A stretch of DNA of 45,077 nucleotides from Emticicia agri (GTDB lineage: Bacteria; Bacteroidota; Bacteroidia; Cytophagales; Spirosomataceae). The notes beneath the pieces were generated by a model. That model made no database searches. It was not told the origin of the DNA and saw only the letters and a program-made list of their open reading frames with translations. The position numbers were made by a program, and so were the translations under genes. Below, one piece after another: positions 1 through 9,787 of this stretch. Each line of letters begins with the position of its first letter. The first letter of the stretch is position 1. The stretch spans positions 1-45,077 of the forward strand of contig CAMAQF010000029.1 of assembly GCA_945860265.1 (NCBI GenBank), given 5' to 3'.

Positions 1-543
1 GATGCTTACGTAAAAAAACACTTTGGACTACCTTTTGATGATAATGCTAATATTGCTCGTAAAGGTACAAAAAACCAAGATTTACTGAATGAACTAAAAA
101 ACAACGAGTTTTTCAAGAAAGTATCGGGCGACGACCCGTTTCCGAAAACTACTGGCCCCGAATTATTTAATCTTGAATATCTAAAAAACGCACAAGAAAA
201 AAGCAAAACACTTGAGCATTCTCACGAAGATATTTTGGCAACTTTATGCCGTTTTTCAGCCGAAACCATTGCAGAAGCAATTTTACAGTTTAAGTCTGTT
301 TCGTGCAAAATCTACGGAAGTGGCGGTGGAGTGCATAATCCTTTAATTATGAGTAATTTGCGAGAATTATTACCCAACTTTGACTTTCAAAAAACCGATG
401 ATTTGGGTATTGCTGGCGACGCAAAAGAGTCGGTTTTGTTCGCAACCCTCGCCAATGAAGCGATTGCTGGTGGACAAACAAATTTTGGTTTACGCCAAGG
501 CGTTCCGAGTGTTAGTATGGGTAAAATTTCGTTTCCAAGCTGA
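1..543 (+). CDS. anmK: Anhydro-N-acetylmuramic acid kinase, C-terminal part (5' end outside window)
   Basis: The reading frame is open from base 1 and ends at the TGA at 541-543, giving the last 180 residues. AnmK phosphorylates 1,6-anhydro-MurNAc released during cell-wall turnover to MurNAc-6-phosphate in the cytoplasm, feeding peptidoglycan recycling. The visible marks are the KTTGPELFNL segment, the glycine-rich GSGGGVHNP loop, and GIAGDAKESVLFATLANE, which matches the conserved DAKE-containing stretch of this sugar-kinase family. The C-terminus (VSMGKISFPS) is also family-like. The start and the ATP-binding N-terminal domain are outside the window, so integrity upstream cannot be judged. 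A NamZ-type muramidase lies about 11 kb downstream but is not in the same operon. Confidence 0.88.
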   Translation, partial: DAYVKKHFGLPFDDNANIARKGTKNQDLLNELKNNEFFKKVSGDDPFPKTTGPELFNLEYLKNAQEKSKTLEHSHEDILATLCRFSAETIAEAILQFKSVSCKIYGSGGGVHNPLIMSNLRELLPNFDFQKTDDLGIAGDAKESVLFATLANEAIAGGQTNFGLRQGVPSVSMGKISFPS

Positions 544-624
544 TATTTACCACATTTGTAAAAAATTTTTAAACAATACAACAATCTACGTAATTTTTGA
601 AAATAACCTAAGTAAAAATTTAGA

Positions 625-2556
625 ATGATGCACACAAGAATTAAAATCAGAAGACACTTGTCCCTTTTGGGAGTTTTGTTTATTGCCTCGTTAAAAACTT
701 TCTGCCAAATTGCCATTTCGTACCCCGTTGAGCGAATGATTTTTCAGCGAAATAATTCAAATCAAGCACCAATCAATATTGCTGGCACTTATTTAGCGGC
801 TATTGATAGGATTGATGCAAGGGTGTTAGCACAACAAGGTGGCACAACAACCGCTTGGACTACTATACAAACAAATCCAAGCAATGGTTATTTTTATGGA
901 ACGCTTACAGCAACAGGCGGTTGGTATAGCTTAGAAGTAAGAGCTTATAAAGATAATATATTGATTGATACTAAAACTATCCAAAAAGTTGGTGTGGGTG
1001 AAGTTTTTACCATTGCAGGACAATCTAATGCTCAAGGTGGAGCGGGCGTAAGTACACCTGCCGAGAACGACCGTGTAAATTCGGTGAATTATTCAAATGA
1101 TTTTAGTGAATATAATAAACTCCCAATTGGCTTTTCACAATTAGGAAGTACCCCAACAACTAATGGAGATTCAACGAAAATAGGTCCATTTCATTATGTT
1201 CCGTGGGCATGGGGAAAGTTGGGTGACTTATTAGTAGCAAAATTAGGCGTTCCGATTTTATTTTACGGAGCAGGTCACGGCGGAACGTCAAGTGAAAACT
1301 GGAGTAAATCTGCTCAAGGATTGCCGTATTATTCTGAAGATGGTTGGAAAATCCAAGATTTGGGAGCTCCATATCGTGCTTTAGAAAATAGTGTGGCTTA
1401 TTATGGTAGTCTTACTGGCCTTCGAGGCGTACTTTGGCATCAAGGAGAAAGCGACCCATTAACATATATGCAACCATATTACCAGAACATTAAGAATGTT
1501 ATTAACAAAACTCGTGAAAATACTGAACATAATGCTTTAGCATGGATTGTTGCACGGGTATCAAGAAATCCAGAACCACACGATGGCCCGATTTTCGGGC
1601 AAAATGCACTGATTTCGGGTTATAATAACGACCAAAATTATCCACCAATTTCTAATGTTTTTGCAGGACCAAACACTGATAATATTAATGGACCAGCAAA
1701 TAGAACAGATGGGATTCACTTTGATACATACGCAGGACAAATTGAATTTGCTAATGCATGGTTTGCCAGTCTTGATAATACTTTTTTTACCAATTCAACA
1801 CCAATGATGGCTTCACCATTATTGGCGGTTACACTAAGCTGTAATCCTTCAAATACATCTAATCCAATTTCACTGAATGTGGCTTCTGGTTATAGCAAAT
1901 ATGCATGGTCGAATAGACAAAATACTAACTCTGAGTCGTTGGGAATTTCTAATAATTCTTATAGTAGTTTTACTAACTTTCCACTTGCTGGCTACGAAAA
2001 TCTTAATTGGAGAACTTTAGATAGTCTGTCTACGATTAATGTTTCGGCAGCAAGAATAGCGGCCAATGTACGTAAATCGTCAAATAAAGTACTTTTTAGT
2101 CCAGTTATTGATTTGACAACTTTTACATTGCCAACAAATCCAACTTTTACAGCATCAGCAATGCAGATAAGACCTAACCAAAACCTGACACTTACAGGGG
2201 CAAGTTGTAATGGAAGCTATGTTTGGTCAACAGGAGCGAGCGTAAATCCACTTACTTTTGCACCTGCTGCAACGGCAGCTTATACGGTTCAATGTAAAAC
2301 TTTGCACTGTATAAGTCCTGTTTCGTCGCCACAGTCTATCATTGTTTCTTCATGTTTTCCGAATAGTTTGTCTTTGAATGGCTCGGTGAGTGCCACAGAA
2401 TCAGCTTATGCAAGTAAACAATCGATTCAGAGTAATCAGATTATACAATTAAGTGGCAAAATCGATTATAATTCCAAAACGAAAGTAGAGCTTTTGCCAG
2501 GTTTTGAAGTAAAATCAGGAGCAGTTTTTAAAGCTTTTATTTTTGGTTGTGATTGA
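625..2556 (+). CDS. Secreted SGNH/sialate O-acetylesterase-like protein with C-terminal coathanger-type domain
   Basis: This 643-residue protein has an N-terminal signal peptide (basic MMHTRIKIRR, then a hydrophobic stretch to about residue 27). Residues about 120-375 form an SGNH-hydrolase domain of the sialate O-acetylesterase type: the nucleophile Ser is in GQSNAQGG (S134), there is a WHQGESD block (271-277), and the catalytic Asp/His pair is in DGIHF (D362, H365). It therefore probably removes acetyl groups from sugars outside the cytoplasm; the substrate is unknown. The C-terminal 250 residues are Ser/Thr/Asn-rich and end in a pattern (KVELLPGFEVKSGAVFKAF, final Cys) typical of the Bacteroidota '3-coathanger stack' domain. 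Either ATG of the ATGATG pair at 625 could start translation. It follows anmK by 81 bases on the same strand. Confidence 0.82.
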   Translation: MMHTRIKIRRHLSLLGVLFIASLKTFCQIAISYPVERMIFQRNNSNQAPINIAGTYLAAIDRIDARVLAQQGGTTTAWTTIQTNPSNGYFYGTLTATGGWYSLEVRAYKDNILIDTKTIQKVGVGEVFTIAGQSNAQGGAGVSTPAENDRVNSVNYSNDFSEYNKLPIGFSQLGSTPTTNGDSTKIGPFHYVPWAWGKLGDLLVAKLGVPILFYGAGHGGTSSENWSKSAQGLPYYSEDGWKIQDLGAPYRALENSVAYYGSLTGLRGVLWHQGESDPLTYMQPYYQNIKNVINKTRENTEHNALAWIVARVSRNPEPHDGPIFGQNALISGYNNDQNYPPISNVFAGPNTDNINGPANRTDGIHFDTYAGQIEFANAWFASLDNTFFTNSTPMMASPLLAVTLSCNPSNTSNPISLNVASGYSKYAWSNRQNTNSESLGISNNSYSSFTNFPLAGYENLNWRTLDSLSTINVSAARIAANVRKSSNKVLFSPVIDLTTFTLPTNPTFTASAMQIRPNQNLTLTGASCNGSYVWSTGASVNPLTFAPAATAAYTVQCKTLHCISPVSSPQSIIVSSCFPNSLSLNGSVSATESAYASKQSIQSNQIIQLSGKIDYNSKTKVELLPGFEVKSGAVFKAFIFGCD

Positions 2557-2578
2557 AAGGTTAAAGAATAATTAATTT

Positions 2579-2586
2579 TATATTTG
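2579..2586 (+). promoter_or_regulatory. Bacteroidota -7 promoter element (TATATTTG)
   Basis: This is an exact TAnnTTTG match 20 bases upstream of the ATG of the OLD-type ATPase gene. No convincing -33 element lies at the usual distance; the nearest TTG (2553-2555) is 23 bases away. It suggests the gene has its own promoter inside the short gap after the esterase gene. Confidence 0.45.
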
Positions 2587-2606
2587 TCAAAATAAATAAT
2601 GCCTTT

Positions 2607-4409
2607 ATGCAATTAATATCCTTCGTTAAGATAAGTAACTTTAAAAGTTTTGGTGAAGAAATTACAATTGATTTTAGCGAGCCGTCAGTTATTATTGGAC
2701 CAAATAATTCTGGTAAAACAAGTGTTCTTCAAGCATTGGCAATGTGGAATATGGGCATCAAAACGTGGTTTCGGGAGAAAGGACAAGGTAAGAGTAAAAG
2801 CAAAATAGGAACAAGTATAAATAGGTTAAATATAACACAAGTACCCATACAAGAAGCTAAGTATTTTTGGCAAAATGCTACAGTGAGAACATCGACGATA
2901 AATGTAGAACTTAGAATTTCGGTTGGGTTAGTTTTTGCTGGTAAAATTCAAGAATGTAGTGTCATTTTTAAGTACTTTAATGCTGAATCTATTTATTGCT
3001 TTCCAGACGAAACGTCATTGGAAGTAGATGGGCTTTTAGCTTATGCAAGCGAATTAGATGTTAAGATTCTCTACCCAATGTCTGGTATTGCTCGTGAAGA
3101 ACCACTAATTGCAGAGGGTAGAATTGATGTTTTAGTTGGACAAGGACAAACATCGGAAGTATTGAGAAATATTTGCTATAAAATTGTTGAAAACGATGAA
3201 AAGAATAACACGAATGATTGGGGTATCGTAACTGCCTTAATGAAAAAACTCTTCGGAATAGATCTTTTAAAACCGTTCTTTAATGTGCCACAAGGCACAG
3301 TAGAATTGTCTTATATGATTCCTGGAATAGCCTCTAAAAAGAATAGTTTGGATATTGGGTTAAGTGGTCGTGGACAACAAGAAATGTTGCTTTTAATTTC
3401 TTATATACATATACACAAAAGGTCTATTTTACTACTTGATGAACCAGATGCACACCTTGAAATTTTACGGCAAAAACAAGTTTTCAGTGTTTTAAAGCAC
3501 CTTTCAGAAATTAATGGGAATCAAATTATAATTGCAACGCACTCGGAAGTAATTCTAAATGAAGCTTCTGATAATAATTTAGTTCTATTACTTGATGGAG
3601 AAACAATTAATCTTGCAGATAAAAAAACGATAAAATCAGCACTAAAAGATTATGGATTAGAACATTATTACAAAGCCAAGCTTTCTAAAGCAATTATATA
3701 TATTGAAGGGAATACTGTTTTGGAGATTCTAAGGGCTTTTGGTTCAAAACTAAAACATCCTGTGGTAGGTATTTTAGATGATAAGATTTACTCGCATTAT
3801 GTTGCTGATAATGAGCCTTACAGTGGTTTAGACAATGAAATAAATATTGCTTCGGGTTACTATAAAAGTGCTAAAAATCATTTTCAGGCTATCCAAAGAT
3901 GCGTCCCTACTCTTAAAGGAATCGGTATTTTTGATAATGATAATAGTAATCGAACAGATGAAATAAAAGCTGATTTCGCATTACTATATTAAAGAAAATA
4001 TGAAATAGAAAACTATTTAACATTTCCATACGTAATTGAAGAATATGTTATAGACTATTTCAGGAAACAAAATCAAAGCGAGATTGAATTAGGTAGTATC
4101 CGAAATAATGTTGAAACTATGATTAATCAAGTAATTCTTTCGGAATTACTTGATAATAATAAACAAGCTTATGAGGGATACACAAAAGTTTCGGGAGAAC
4201 TACAAAAAGAATTATTTAAAACTTTTTTGATGAATCGTAAAGCAAGTAGTTTTTTAGATATATGTTTTAAAACAATCTCTGATAATTTCACATTACCACT
4301 AATCATAAACAAAGGAAACTATTATGAATTAGTAAAATTTGTAAATCTAAAAGATATTGAACCAGAAATAAAAGAGAAATTAGATTATCTGATTCAATAT
4401 CTTAAATAG
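2607..4409 (+). pseudogene. OLD-type AAA ATPase with TOPRIM domain, interrupted by an in-frame stop
   Basis: Two open frames, 2607-3992 and a continuation from 3993 to 4409, are in the same reading frame and are separated only by a TAA at 3990-3992. Together they would encode 600 residues. The first part has the ABC-type ATPase of OLD-family nucleases: Walker A GPNNSGKTS (31-39), signature LSGRGQQ (from 252), Walker B ILLLDEPDAH (D278, E279) and an ATHS switch. A TOPRIM domain follows, with a metal-binding Glu in YIEGNT (E367) and the D-x-D of IFDNDN (D443, D445). The stop falls at residue 462, just before the RKYEIENYL segment typical of the end of this domain. The family acts in DNA cleavage and phage defence. 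A single T-to-A change (TTA to TAA) would explain the stop. A truncated protein keeping the ATPase could still be made. Confidence 0.8.
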
Positions 4410-4417
4410 TTTTAAAC

Positions 4418-6973
4418 TTACGCAGAATTTCTACTAGCGTTGATATTTCCAAACAACGAGCGAGTAACCATTTTTTCATAAACTAATCGAGTTTTCTCGT
4501 CAGTTGTTTCTTCAATTTTCTGCAAAGCATATTGCTGAATTGTGAGCAAAGGTAAAACAATATGTTCACGGTAATTGATTGATAATTTTCCAAGTTCTTC
4601 CGATTCCATCAAAACTTTTTGTCCCGAAACCAAAAGCATATTTTTTACCGTCAGTAAATACTCTTCATAAAGAATTTTCCAAAAATCGCCATATTCTGGG
4701 TCATTTTTCATGTAGTTTGTTAGTGGAAAATAACTTTTTGTCAAAGCCATCATGCTATTTTCCATCAAGGTTTTGAAGTAAAGCGAACTTTGGTAAAGTG
4801 ATTTTAAATCTTCTAGACGACCCTCTTCGATTACTTTTTCTAAAGCCGAACCAAAACCAAAATATCCTGGAACATTTTGTTTTAATTGACTCCAAGAACC
4901 CACAAACGGAATGGCTCTCAAATCTGACAATAAGAGTTTTTTACCCGAACTACGCTTACTTGGGCGACTACCTATATTAGTCAAACCATAATATTTGAGC
5001 GGACTTTTGTTTTCGAGATACGATACAAACAATGGATGTTCTTTTAACTCAAAGTATTTTCTAACGCCTTCTTCGCCCAATTCATCAATCAGATTGCGTT
5101 CTTTCTTATCAATAATTGACCTATCGTCTTGGAAAACATCGTTGATAATTCCAGCCGAAATCAACTGTTCAAAATTAAACATTGCTTGGGCTCGTGAGCC
5201 ATACATTGAAGTAATGGTTTGTCCTTGAATCGTAATCTGGATTTCGTTATTGGCAATCGTTGGGCCTTGCGAAGCATAAAACTGATGCGTTTTTCCACCT
5301 CCACGAGCGGGCGGGCCTCCACGACCATCAAAAAACATTATTTCAATCTGATTTTTATTCGATATTCTAGAAAGATTTTCTTTTGCTTGATAAATCTCCC
5401 AGTTTGCTTTCACATATCCACCATCCTTCGTTCCATCCGAAAAACCAAGCATAATCGTTTGCTGATTTTTGCGTAGAATTAAATGATTTTTGTAATAAGG
5501 CAATTGATAAAGTGCCGACATGGTAGCTTGAGCAGCATCAAGTCCTTCGATGGTTTCAAAGAGTGGTACCACATCAACATTTACTTCTTTCTCTTTATAA
5601 CCGCAAAATCTGAATAACGCTAATACTTCCAGTACCGAAAATATCGAAGTCGAATTACTGATTATATAACGATGACACGCTCTTTCGCCATTTGTTGATT
5701 GTATTTCTTGAATCGCTCTTACAGTCTTGAAAGTATCTTTTGTAAGGGCTTCTTCAAAATCATCTTCGTTGATTAAAAGTTCTCTTTCGGTCAAAAAATG
5801 TAGTTTTTCAGCATCTGACCATTCAGAATATGGTTTCGGCGAAATCGCATATTTCTGATTTATTTGCTCCATTACGTTTTCGTGAATACTACTATCTTGG
5901 CGAATATCCAAACAGGCAAAGTGTAAGCCAAAAAGTTTCACTTGTTGGATAAATCTATCAAAAAGGTCTAAGAAAATCGAGTTATGCTTTATGATGAGAA
6001 GTTGACGCACTTCATACAAAGATGCCAATAATTCATCAAGTGTTAGGTCATTTTTTAGACCGTTCATGTTGGTATAAATACGATTACTAATTTGGGTCAA
6101 TAATGGCATGATACCTTTGAGAGTCAGACGACGACAAACGATTTTGAAATCATTATAATAACATTTCAAGATGCTCGTGCGTAATTCTTGCGAAACTTTC
6201 TTCGAAATTTCTGCTGTTACGAATGGGTTTCCGTCACGGTCGCCCCCCGGCCAAAAGCCAAGTTCGAGAACTGGACTAAAATCTTGTACTTCGTTTTGAA
6301 GATAAGTATTTATTTTTTCATGGATTTCGCCAATTACTTGGTAATAAACATGGCGAAGGTAGAAGATAATACTTTGGGCTTCTTCGAGAGGAGTAGGTTT
6401 TTGCTCGTTGATAAACGGTGTTTTTCCGAGTTGTTGGAGCAAAGCGTCAATGCCGTTGATGTCATTTTTGGGAATAAGTTCCTCTAAATCTTGAATAATA
6501 CGTAAAACGCTATTCGGGTAAAATTGCGTCGGGTGAGCCGTAAATACCACACGAACCTTAAAATTCTTGAGTTTTTGCTTTACTTCTTGAAGCTTATTCT
6601 GCTGAACCGCCAAATCGAGCGTACTTAGCAAAGTGCCTTTTCCATTGATTGGCGTAAGTTTCTCAAAAGCCGAATCTTCAATACTATCTAACAAAACTAC
6701 CTGACGCTCAATGTAAGTAATGAAGCGAAAGAGCAAATCAATTTTTTCTTTTTCATCTTTAATCGTCGTATATTGATTAAAGAAAGAATCAAGGATAGTT
6801 TTGGGGTCTTTTCCTTGTTCAAAACCAACTTCGGATAAATCATGCAAAAAAGGCATTAACTGACCAATCTTAGCCATTTTATCATAAGGTAGCCTCGAAA
6901 AAAGTGTATTAAATACAAGGTATTTGTTATGAACCTCTTGTGTAAAAACAGATTCGATAGAATTTTTTGACAT
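4418..6973 (-). CDS. ppc: Phosphoenolpyruvate carboxylase
   Basis: This cytoplasmic enzyme adds bicarbonate to PEP to form oxaloacetate and so refills the TCA cycle. The 851-residue product (from the ATG at 6971-6973) has the family blocks in order: VVFTAHPTQ with the catalytic His (H147), GFWPGGDRDGNP, the mobile-loop block FDGRGGPPARGGG, YGSRAQAMFNFEQL, and AIPFVGSWSQLKQNVPGYFG. The glycine-rich loop reads RGGPPARGGG instead of the more usual RGGT/S-[VI]-GRGG, and the C-terminus ends RNSA rather than RNTG; both are variants of known positions. An upstream ATG at 7019-7021 would add 16 residues (MFLRILLSKTINAFKI); I prefer the inner start because homologues begin near this point. It converges with the ATPase gene, with only 8 bases between them. 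Confidence 0.93.
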   Translation of the reverse strand: MSKNSIESVFTQEVHNKYLVFNTLFSRLPYDKMAKIGQLMPFLHDLSEVGFEQGKDPKTILDSFFNQYTTIKDEKEKIDLLFRFITYIERQVVLLDSIEDSAFEKLTPINGKGTLLSTLDLAVQQNKLQEVKQKLKNFKVRVVFTAHPTQFYPNSVLRIIQDLEELIPKNDINGIDALLQQLGKTPFINEQKPTPLEEAQSIIFYLRHVYYQVIGEIHEKINTYLQNEVQDFSPVLELGFWPGGDRDGNPFVTAEISKKVSQELRTSILKCYYNDFKIVCRRLTLKGIMPLLTQISNRIYTNMNGLKNDLTLDELLASLYEVRQLLIIKHNSIFLDLFDRFIQQVKLFGLHFACLDIRQDSSIHENVMEQINQKYAISPKPYSEWSDAEKLHFLTERELLINEDDFEEALTKDTFKTVRAIQEIQSTNGERACHRYIISNSTSIFSVLEVLALFRFCGYKEKEVNVDVVPLFETIEGLDAAQATMSALYQLPYYKNHLILRKNQQTIMLGFSDGTKDGGYVKANWEIYQAKENLSRISNKNQIEIMFFDGRGGPPARGGGKTHQFYASQGPTIANNEIQITIQGQTITSMYGSRAQAMFNFEQLISAGIINDVFQDDRSIIDKKERNLIDELGEEGVRKYFELKEHPLFVSYLENKSPLKYYGLTNIGSRPSKRSSGKKLLLSDLRAIPFVGSWSQLKQNVPGYFGFGSALEKVIEEGRLEDLKSLYQSSLYFKTLMENSMMALTKSYFPLTNYMKNDPEYGDFWKILYEEYLLTVKNMLLVSGQKVLMESEELGKLSINYREHIVLPLLTIQQYALQKIEETTDEKTRLVYEKMVTRSLFGNINASRNSA

Positions 6974-6993
6974 TATTTTGAAAGCATTTATTG

Positions 6994-7008
6994 TTTTGCT
7001 AAGCAAAA
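6994..7008. repeat. 15-bp perfect palindrome upstream of ppc
   Basis: The sequence TTTTGCTAAGCAAAA is a perfect odd palindrome (7-base arms, central A) 21 bases upstream of the preferred ppc start. Its position fits an operator for a dimeric regulator, but if the longer ppc start is used it lies within coding sequence. No second copy was noticed. Confidence 0.3.
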
Positions 7009-7261
7009 TACGCAAAAACATACTGTATTATGGCACTTTAGCAGAATAAAGTTTGGATTTTCTTGAAAAAATTAAAATTTTTCAAAACATAAACCAAAAA
7101 ATAGGGTTTTTGCAGAAAAGAGAGTATAACTCACATGATTAGCCGTTAAAAAAAGAGTATTAATAACTAATCTTTTGCTACACAACATTGTTTATTACAA
7201 GTAATGAGCTTTTGATGATACATTTACAGGAATATTTAATTCATGTATACAATATGTGTCT

Positions 7262-7269
7262 TTACTTTG
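7262..7269 (+). promoter_or_regulatory. Near-consensus -7 element (TTACTTTG) for the cysteine desulfurase gene
   Basis: This matches TAnnTTTG at all but the second position and is followed by GCATAAA, as in other promoters here. It lies downstream of the in-frame TTG/ATG-like codon at 7256 and 19 bases before the ATG at 7289, so it supports the shorter protein start. Confidence 0.4.
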
Positions 7270-7288
7270 CATAAATTTAGAAAAAGGA

Positions 7289-8437
7289 ATGATAAAGTAC
7301 CCAATATATATGGATTACAATGCCACCACGCCGCTTGATAAGCGAGTTTTGGAGGCAATGATGCCATATTTGACCGAACATTTTGGCAATTCAGCCAGTG
7401 GCTCGCATGCTTATGGTTGGAAAGCCGCCGAGGCCGTTGATACAGCTCGTCAGCAATTGGCTGATTTTTTGGGCTGTACTAATAAAGAAATTATTTTTAC
7501 AAGTGGAGCCACCGAAGCAATTAATTTGGCAATCAAAGGTGTTTTTGAAACGTTTTCTCAAAAAGGAAATCATATAATAACTGTAAAGACTGAACATAAA
7601 GCAGTTTTGGATACTTGTCAACATTTAGAAAAACTGGGGGCAGACTTGACTTACTTGGAGGTTGATGCTGAGGGAAATGTTTCTTTAGAAAACCTTGAAA
7701 AAGCCATCAAAAAAGAAACAATTCTGATTTCGGTCATGGCGGCAAACAACGAAACTGGCGTAATTTATCAAATCAAACAAATTGCTGAAATTGCTCATCG
7801 ACACGGAGTTTTATTTCATTCCGATGCCACACAAGCAGTTGGGAAAATGCATATGAACGTAATTGAAGATAAAATAGATTTACTAAATTTTTCGGGACAT
7901 AAACTTTACGGCCCAAAAGGAGCTGGTGTTTTGTACATCAGAAAAAAACTCAATATTATAGCCCAACAAGATGGTGGTAACCACGAACGAGGAATGCGTT
8001 CGGGTACGCTCAATGTAACCGGAATTGTAGGGTTGGGCGAGGCTGCAGAAATTTGCCAAAATTCGATGAGTGAAGAAGCTGCACGTTTGTCAGATTTACG
8101 AAATAAATTAGAAAATGGTATTTTAGAAAAACTTCCACTTGCCAAAATAAATGGAAATATTGCCCAACGTTTACCCAATACAACAAATATATGTTTTGGT
8201 AAAATTGATGGAGAACAACTATTGATGAATCTCAACGAAATTGCAGTTTCTAATGGCTCGGCTTGTAATTCTGCCTCAACCGAACCAAGTTATGTACTAA
8301 AAGCAATGGGACTTGATGACGAATCGGCATATAATTCGGTCAGGTTTAGTTTAGGACGAATGACCCAAGAAAGTGATATTGATTTAGCCATCAAACACGT
8401 ATTGAACGTCGTAGAAAAAATGATAATTGCTCATTGA
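7289..8437 (+). CDS. Cysteine desulfurase (NifS/IscS family), probably serving molybdenum cofactor
   Basis: This PLP enzyme (382 residues from the ATG at 7289, preceded by an AAAAAGGA run) removes sulfur from cysteine as an enzyme-bound persulfide. Visible features are YMDYNATTPLD at the N-terminus, the TEHKAVLDTC block with the PLP-stacking His (H103), the PLP-binding Lys in SGHKLYGPKGAG (K205), and the persulfide Cys in SNGSACNSASTEPSYVL (C326) on a class I-type loop. Sequence alone would allow an Fe-S role, but no isc or suf scaffold gene is near. Instead XdhC and MoeA follow on the same strand. In Rhodobacter capsulatus a NifS-like desulfurase (NifS4) sulfurates Moco bound by XdhC, so a Moco role is a reasonable inference. 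Confidence 0.9.
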   Translation: MIKYPIYMDYNATTPLDKRVLEAMMPYLTEHFGNSASGSHAYGWKAAEAVDTARQQLADFLGCTNKEIIFTSGATEAINLAIKGVFETFSQKGNHIITVKTEHKAVLDTCQHLEKLGADLTYLEVDAEGNVSLENLEKAIKKETILISVMAANNETGVIYQIKQIAEIAHRHGVLFHSDATQAVGKMHMNVIEDKIDLLNFSGHKLYGPKGAGVLYIRKKLNIIAQQDGGNHERGMRSGTLNVTGIVGLGEAAEICQNSMSEEAARLSDLRNKLENGILEKLPLAKINGNIAQRLPNTTNICFGKIDGEQLLMNLNEIAVSNGSACNSASTEPSYVLKAMGLDDESAYNSVRFSLGRMTQESDIDLAIKHVLNVVEKMIIAH

Positions 8438-8476
8438 TAATTGACAATTGAAAAAATGCCTTTTTACAGAATATAC

Positions 8477-9589
8477 ATGAAAGAAATTAAGAAAATTACA
8501 GAGGCCTATCAAAATATAGATTTTAGTAAAACTAAAGCCGCATTGGCTACAGTTGTAAGGGTTGAAGGTTCTTCGTATAGACGAACAGGAGCAAGAATGT
8601 TAGTTTTGGAATCAGGCGAATGGATTGGGGGAATAAGTGGCGGTTGTTTAGAAGGTGATGCTTTAAAAAAAGCTCGTTTGGCGATGTCTCAAAACAAAGC
8701 CACGCTCATTACTTATGACACCACCGACGACGACCCATATCAAATAGGCGTTGGACTTGGCTGTAATGGCATCATTGATGTTCTTATTACGCCTCTAGAC
8801 TTAAAAAACCCAAATAATGCAGTCAGGCAACTCCAAAGTTGCATCGACCAACGAAGTCCAAATTTGGTAGTTACCGTGACGGGTATCAGCAAGGCACATT
8901 CAGACATCGCTTTGGGCGAAGTTTTTAGGTTTGATAACGAAACCCATTTTACGGCAAACTTTCCATTATTTCAGCTCAACGAAAGTTTAATTCCTGCAAT
9001 TATAGAGGCTCTTGCTACAACTAAATCTGTATCTAAAGAGTATATTTTAAAAGATGGCACAAAACTCACGCTCTTCTTGGAAGTAATACCTCCAGCTATT
9101 CAACTATATGTTTTTGGAAGTAATTATGATGTTTATCCGATGGTGAAAGTTGCAAAAGAGTTAGGTTGGCGAGTAATTTGTGTTTGTAATCCTGCCAAAA
9201 TGCACGCTTCACTCTCAGAAATGGCAGATGCGGTTGTTCAGAAAGACCATCAACCAAAAATCGATAGTTTCACGGCAGCCATTTCGATGTGCCATGATTA
9301 CGAAAGCGACTACCGAAATTTGCAATTGTTACTAAAAACCAACATTAAATACATCGGTCTTTTAGGCCCCAAAAAACGTACATTAAAAATGTATGACCGA
9401 ATGACCGACGAAGGCATTTTTTTAACAGCCGAACAAGAAGAAAGCATTTTCAGCCCAGTTGGACTTGACATTGGTGCTGCCACGCCCGAAGAAATCGCAC
9501 TTTCGATTTGTGCCGAAATTCGTGGGTTTTTCTCAGGAAGAGATGGAAATCGACTAAAATATAGACCAAAACCCATTTATGAAAATTAA
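8477..9589 (+). CDS. XdhC family molybdenum-cofactor chaperone
   Basis: The 370-residue product has the two-part architecture of XdhC/CoxI proteins. The N-terminal XdhC_CoxI domain has VVRVEGSSYRRTGARMLV, GGISGGCLEGD and the GVGLGCNGIIDVLI block with its conserved Cys. The C-terminal Rossmann-like domain begins near LYVFGSNYDVYPMVKVAKELG and includes YIGLLGPKKRT and GLDIGAATPEEIALSICAEI. XdhC binds Moco, protects it during sulfuration and hands it to xanthine dehydrogenase-type enzymes. The ATG at 8477 is chosen because homologues start near MKEIKKI; an ATG at 8456 and a TTG at 8441 are also in frame. The gap to the desulfurase gene is 39 bases and A+T-rich. No molybdoenzyme structural gene lies in this window. 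Confidence 0.88.
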   Translation: MKEIKKITEAYQNIDFSKTKAALATVVRVEGSSYRRTGARMLVLESGEWIGGISGGCLEGDALKKARLAMSQNKATLITYDTTDDDPYQIGVGLGCNGIIDVLITPLDLKNPNNAVRQLQSCIDQRSPNLVVTVTGISKAHSDIALGEVFRFDNETHFTANFPLFQLNESLIPAIIEALATTKSVSKEYILKDGTKLTLFLEVIPPAIQLYVFGSNYDVYPMVKVAKELGWRVICVCNPAKMHASLSEMADAVVQKDHQPKIDSFTAAISMCHDYESDYRNLQLLLKTNIKYIGLLGPKKRTLKMYDRMTDEGIFLTAEQEESIFSPVGLDIGAATPEEIALSICAEIRGFFSGRDGNRLKYRPKPIYEN

Positions 9590-9787
9590 TTTTTTTCTTC
9601 GAAAGATTGCTCATACTCAGATTTTTTGTTCAGTTTATTTTATGCCTTCAAAAAAGTAAATCACCGCATCGAAACCGAAATAGAAGGTTTTAATTACTTT
9701 TTTGTCGCCAAGACGAATCGTTCGTCAATCGATTAATTAGTCATTTAATACTTACTTCATAAAATGCTCAAAATTTCAAATAAAATT

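Noticed and set aside
7022..7255. RNA gene in the gap between ppc and the cysteine desulfurase
   Set aside because: No tRNA-like fold, no conserved RNA motif and no -7 element except the one just before the desulfurase gene.
8420..8460. TGATAATTG-rich spacer between cysteine desulfurase and xdhC as a regulatory operator
   Set aside because: It looks like the common A+T word TTGATAATTGACAATTG of Bacteroidota gaps; no promoter or clear dyad for a regulator.
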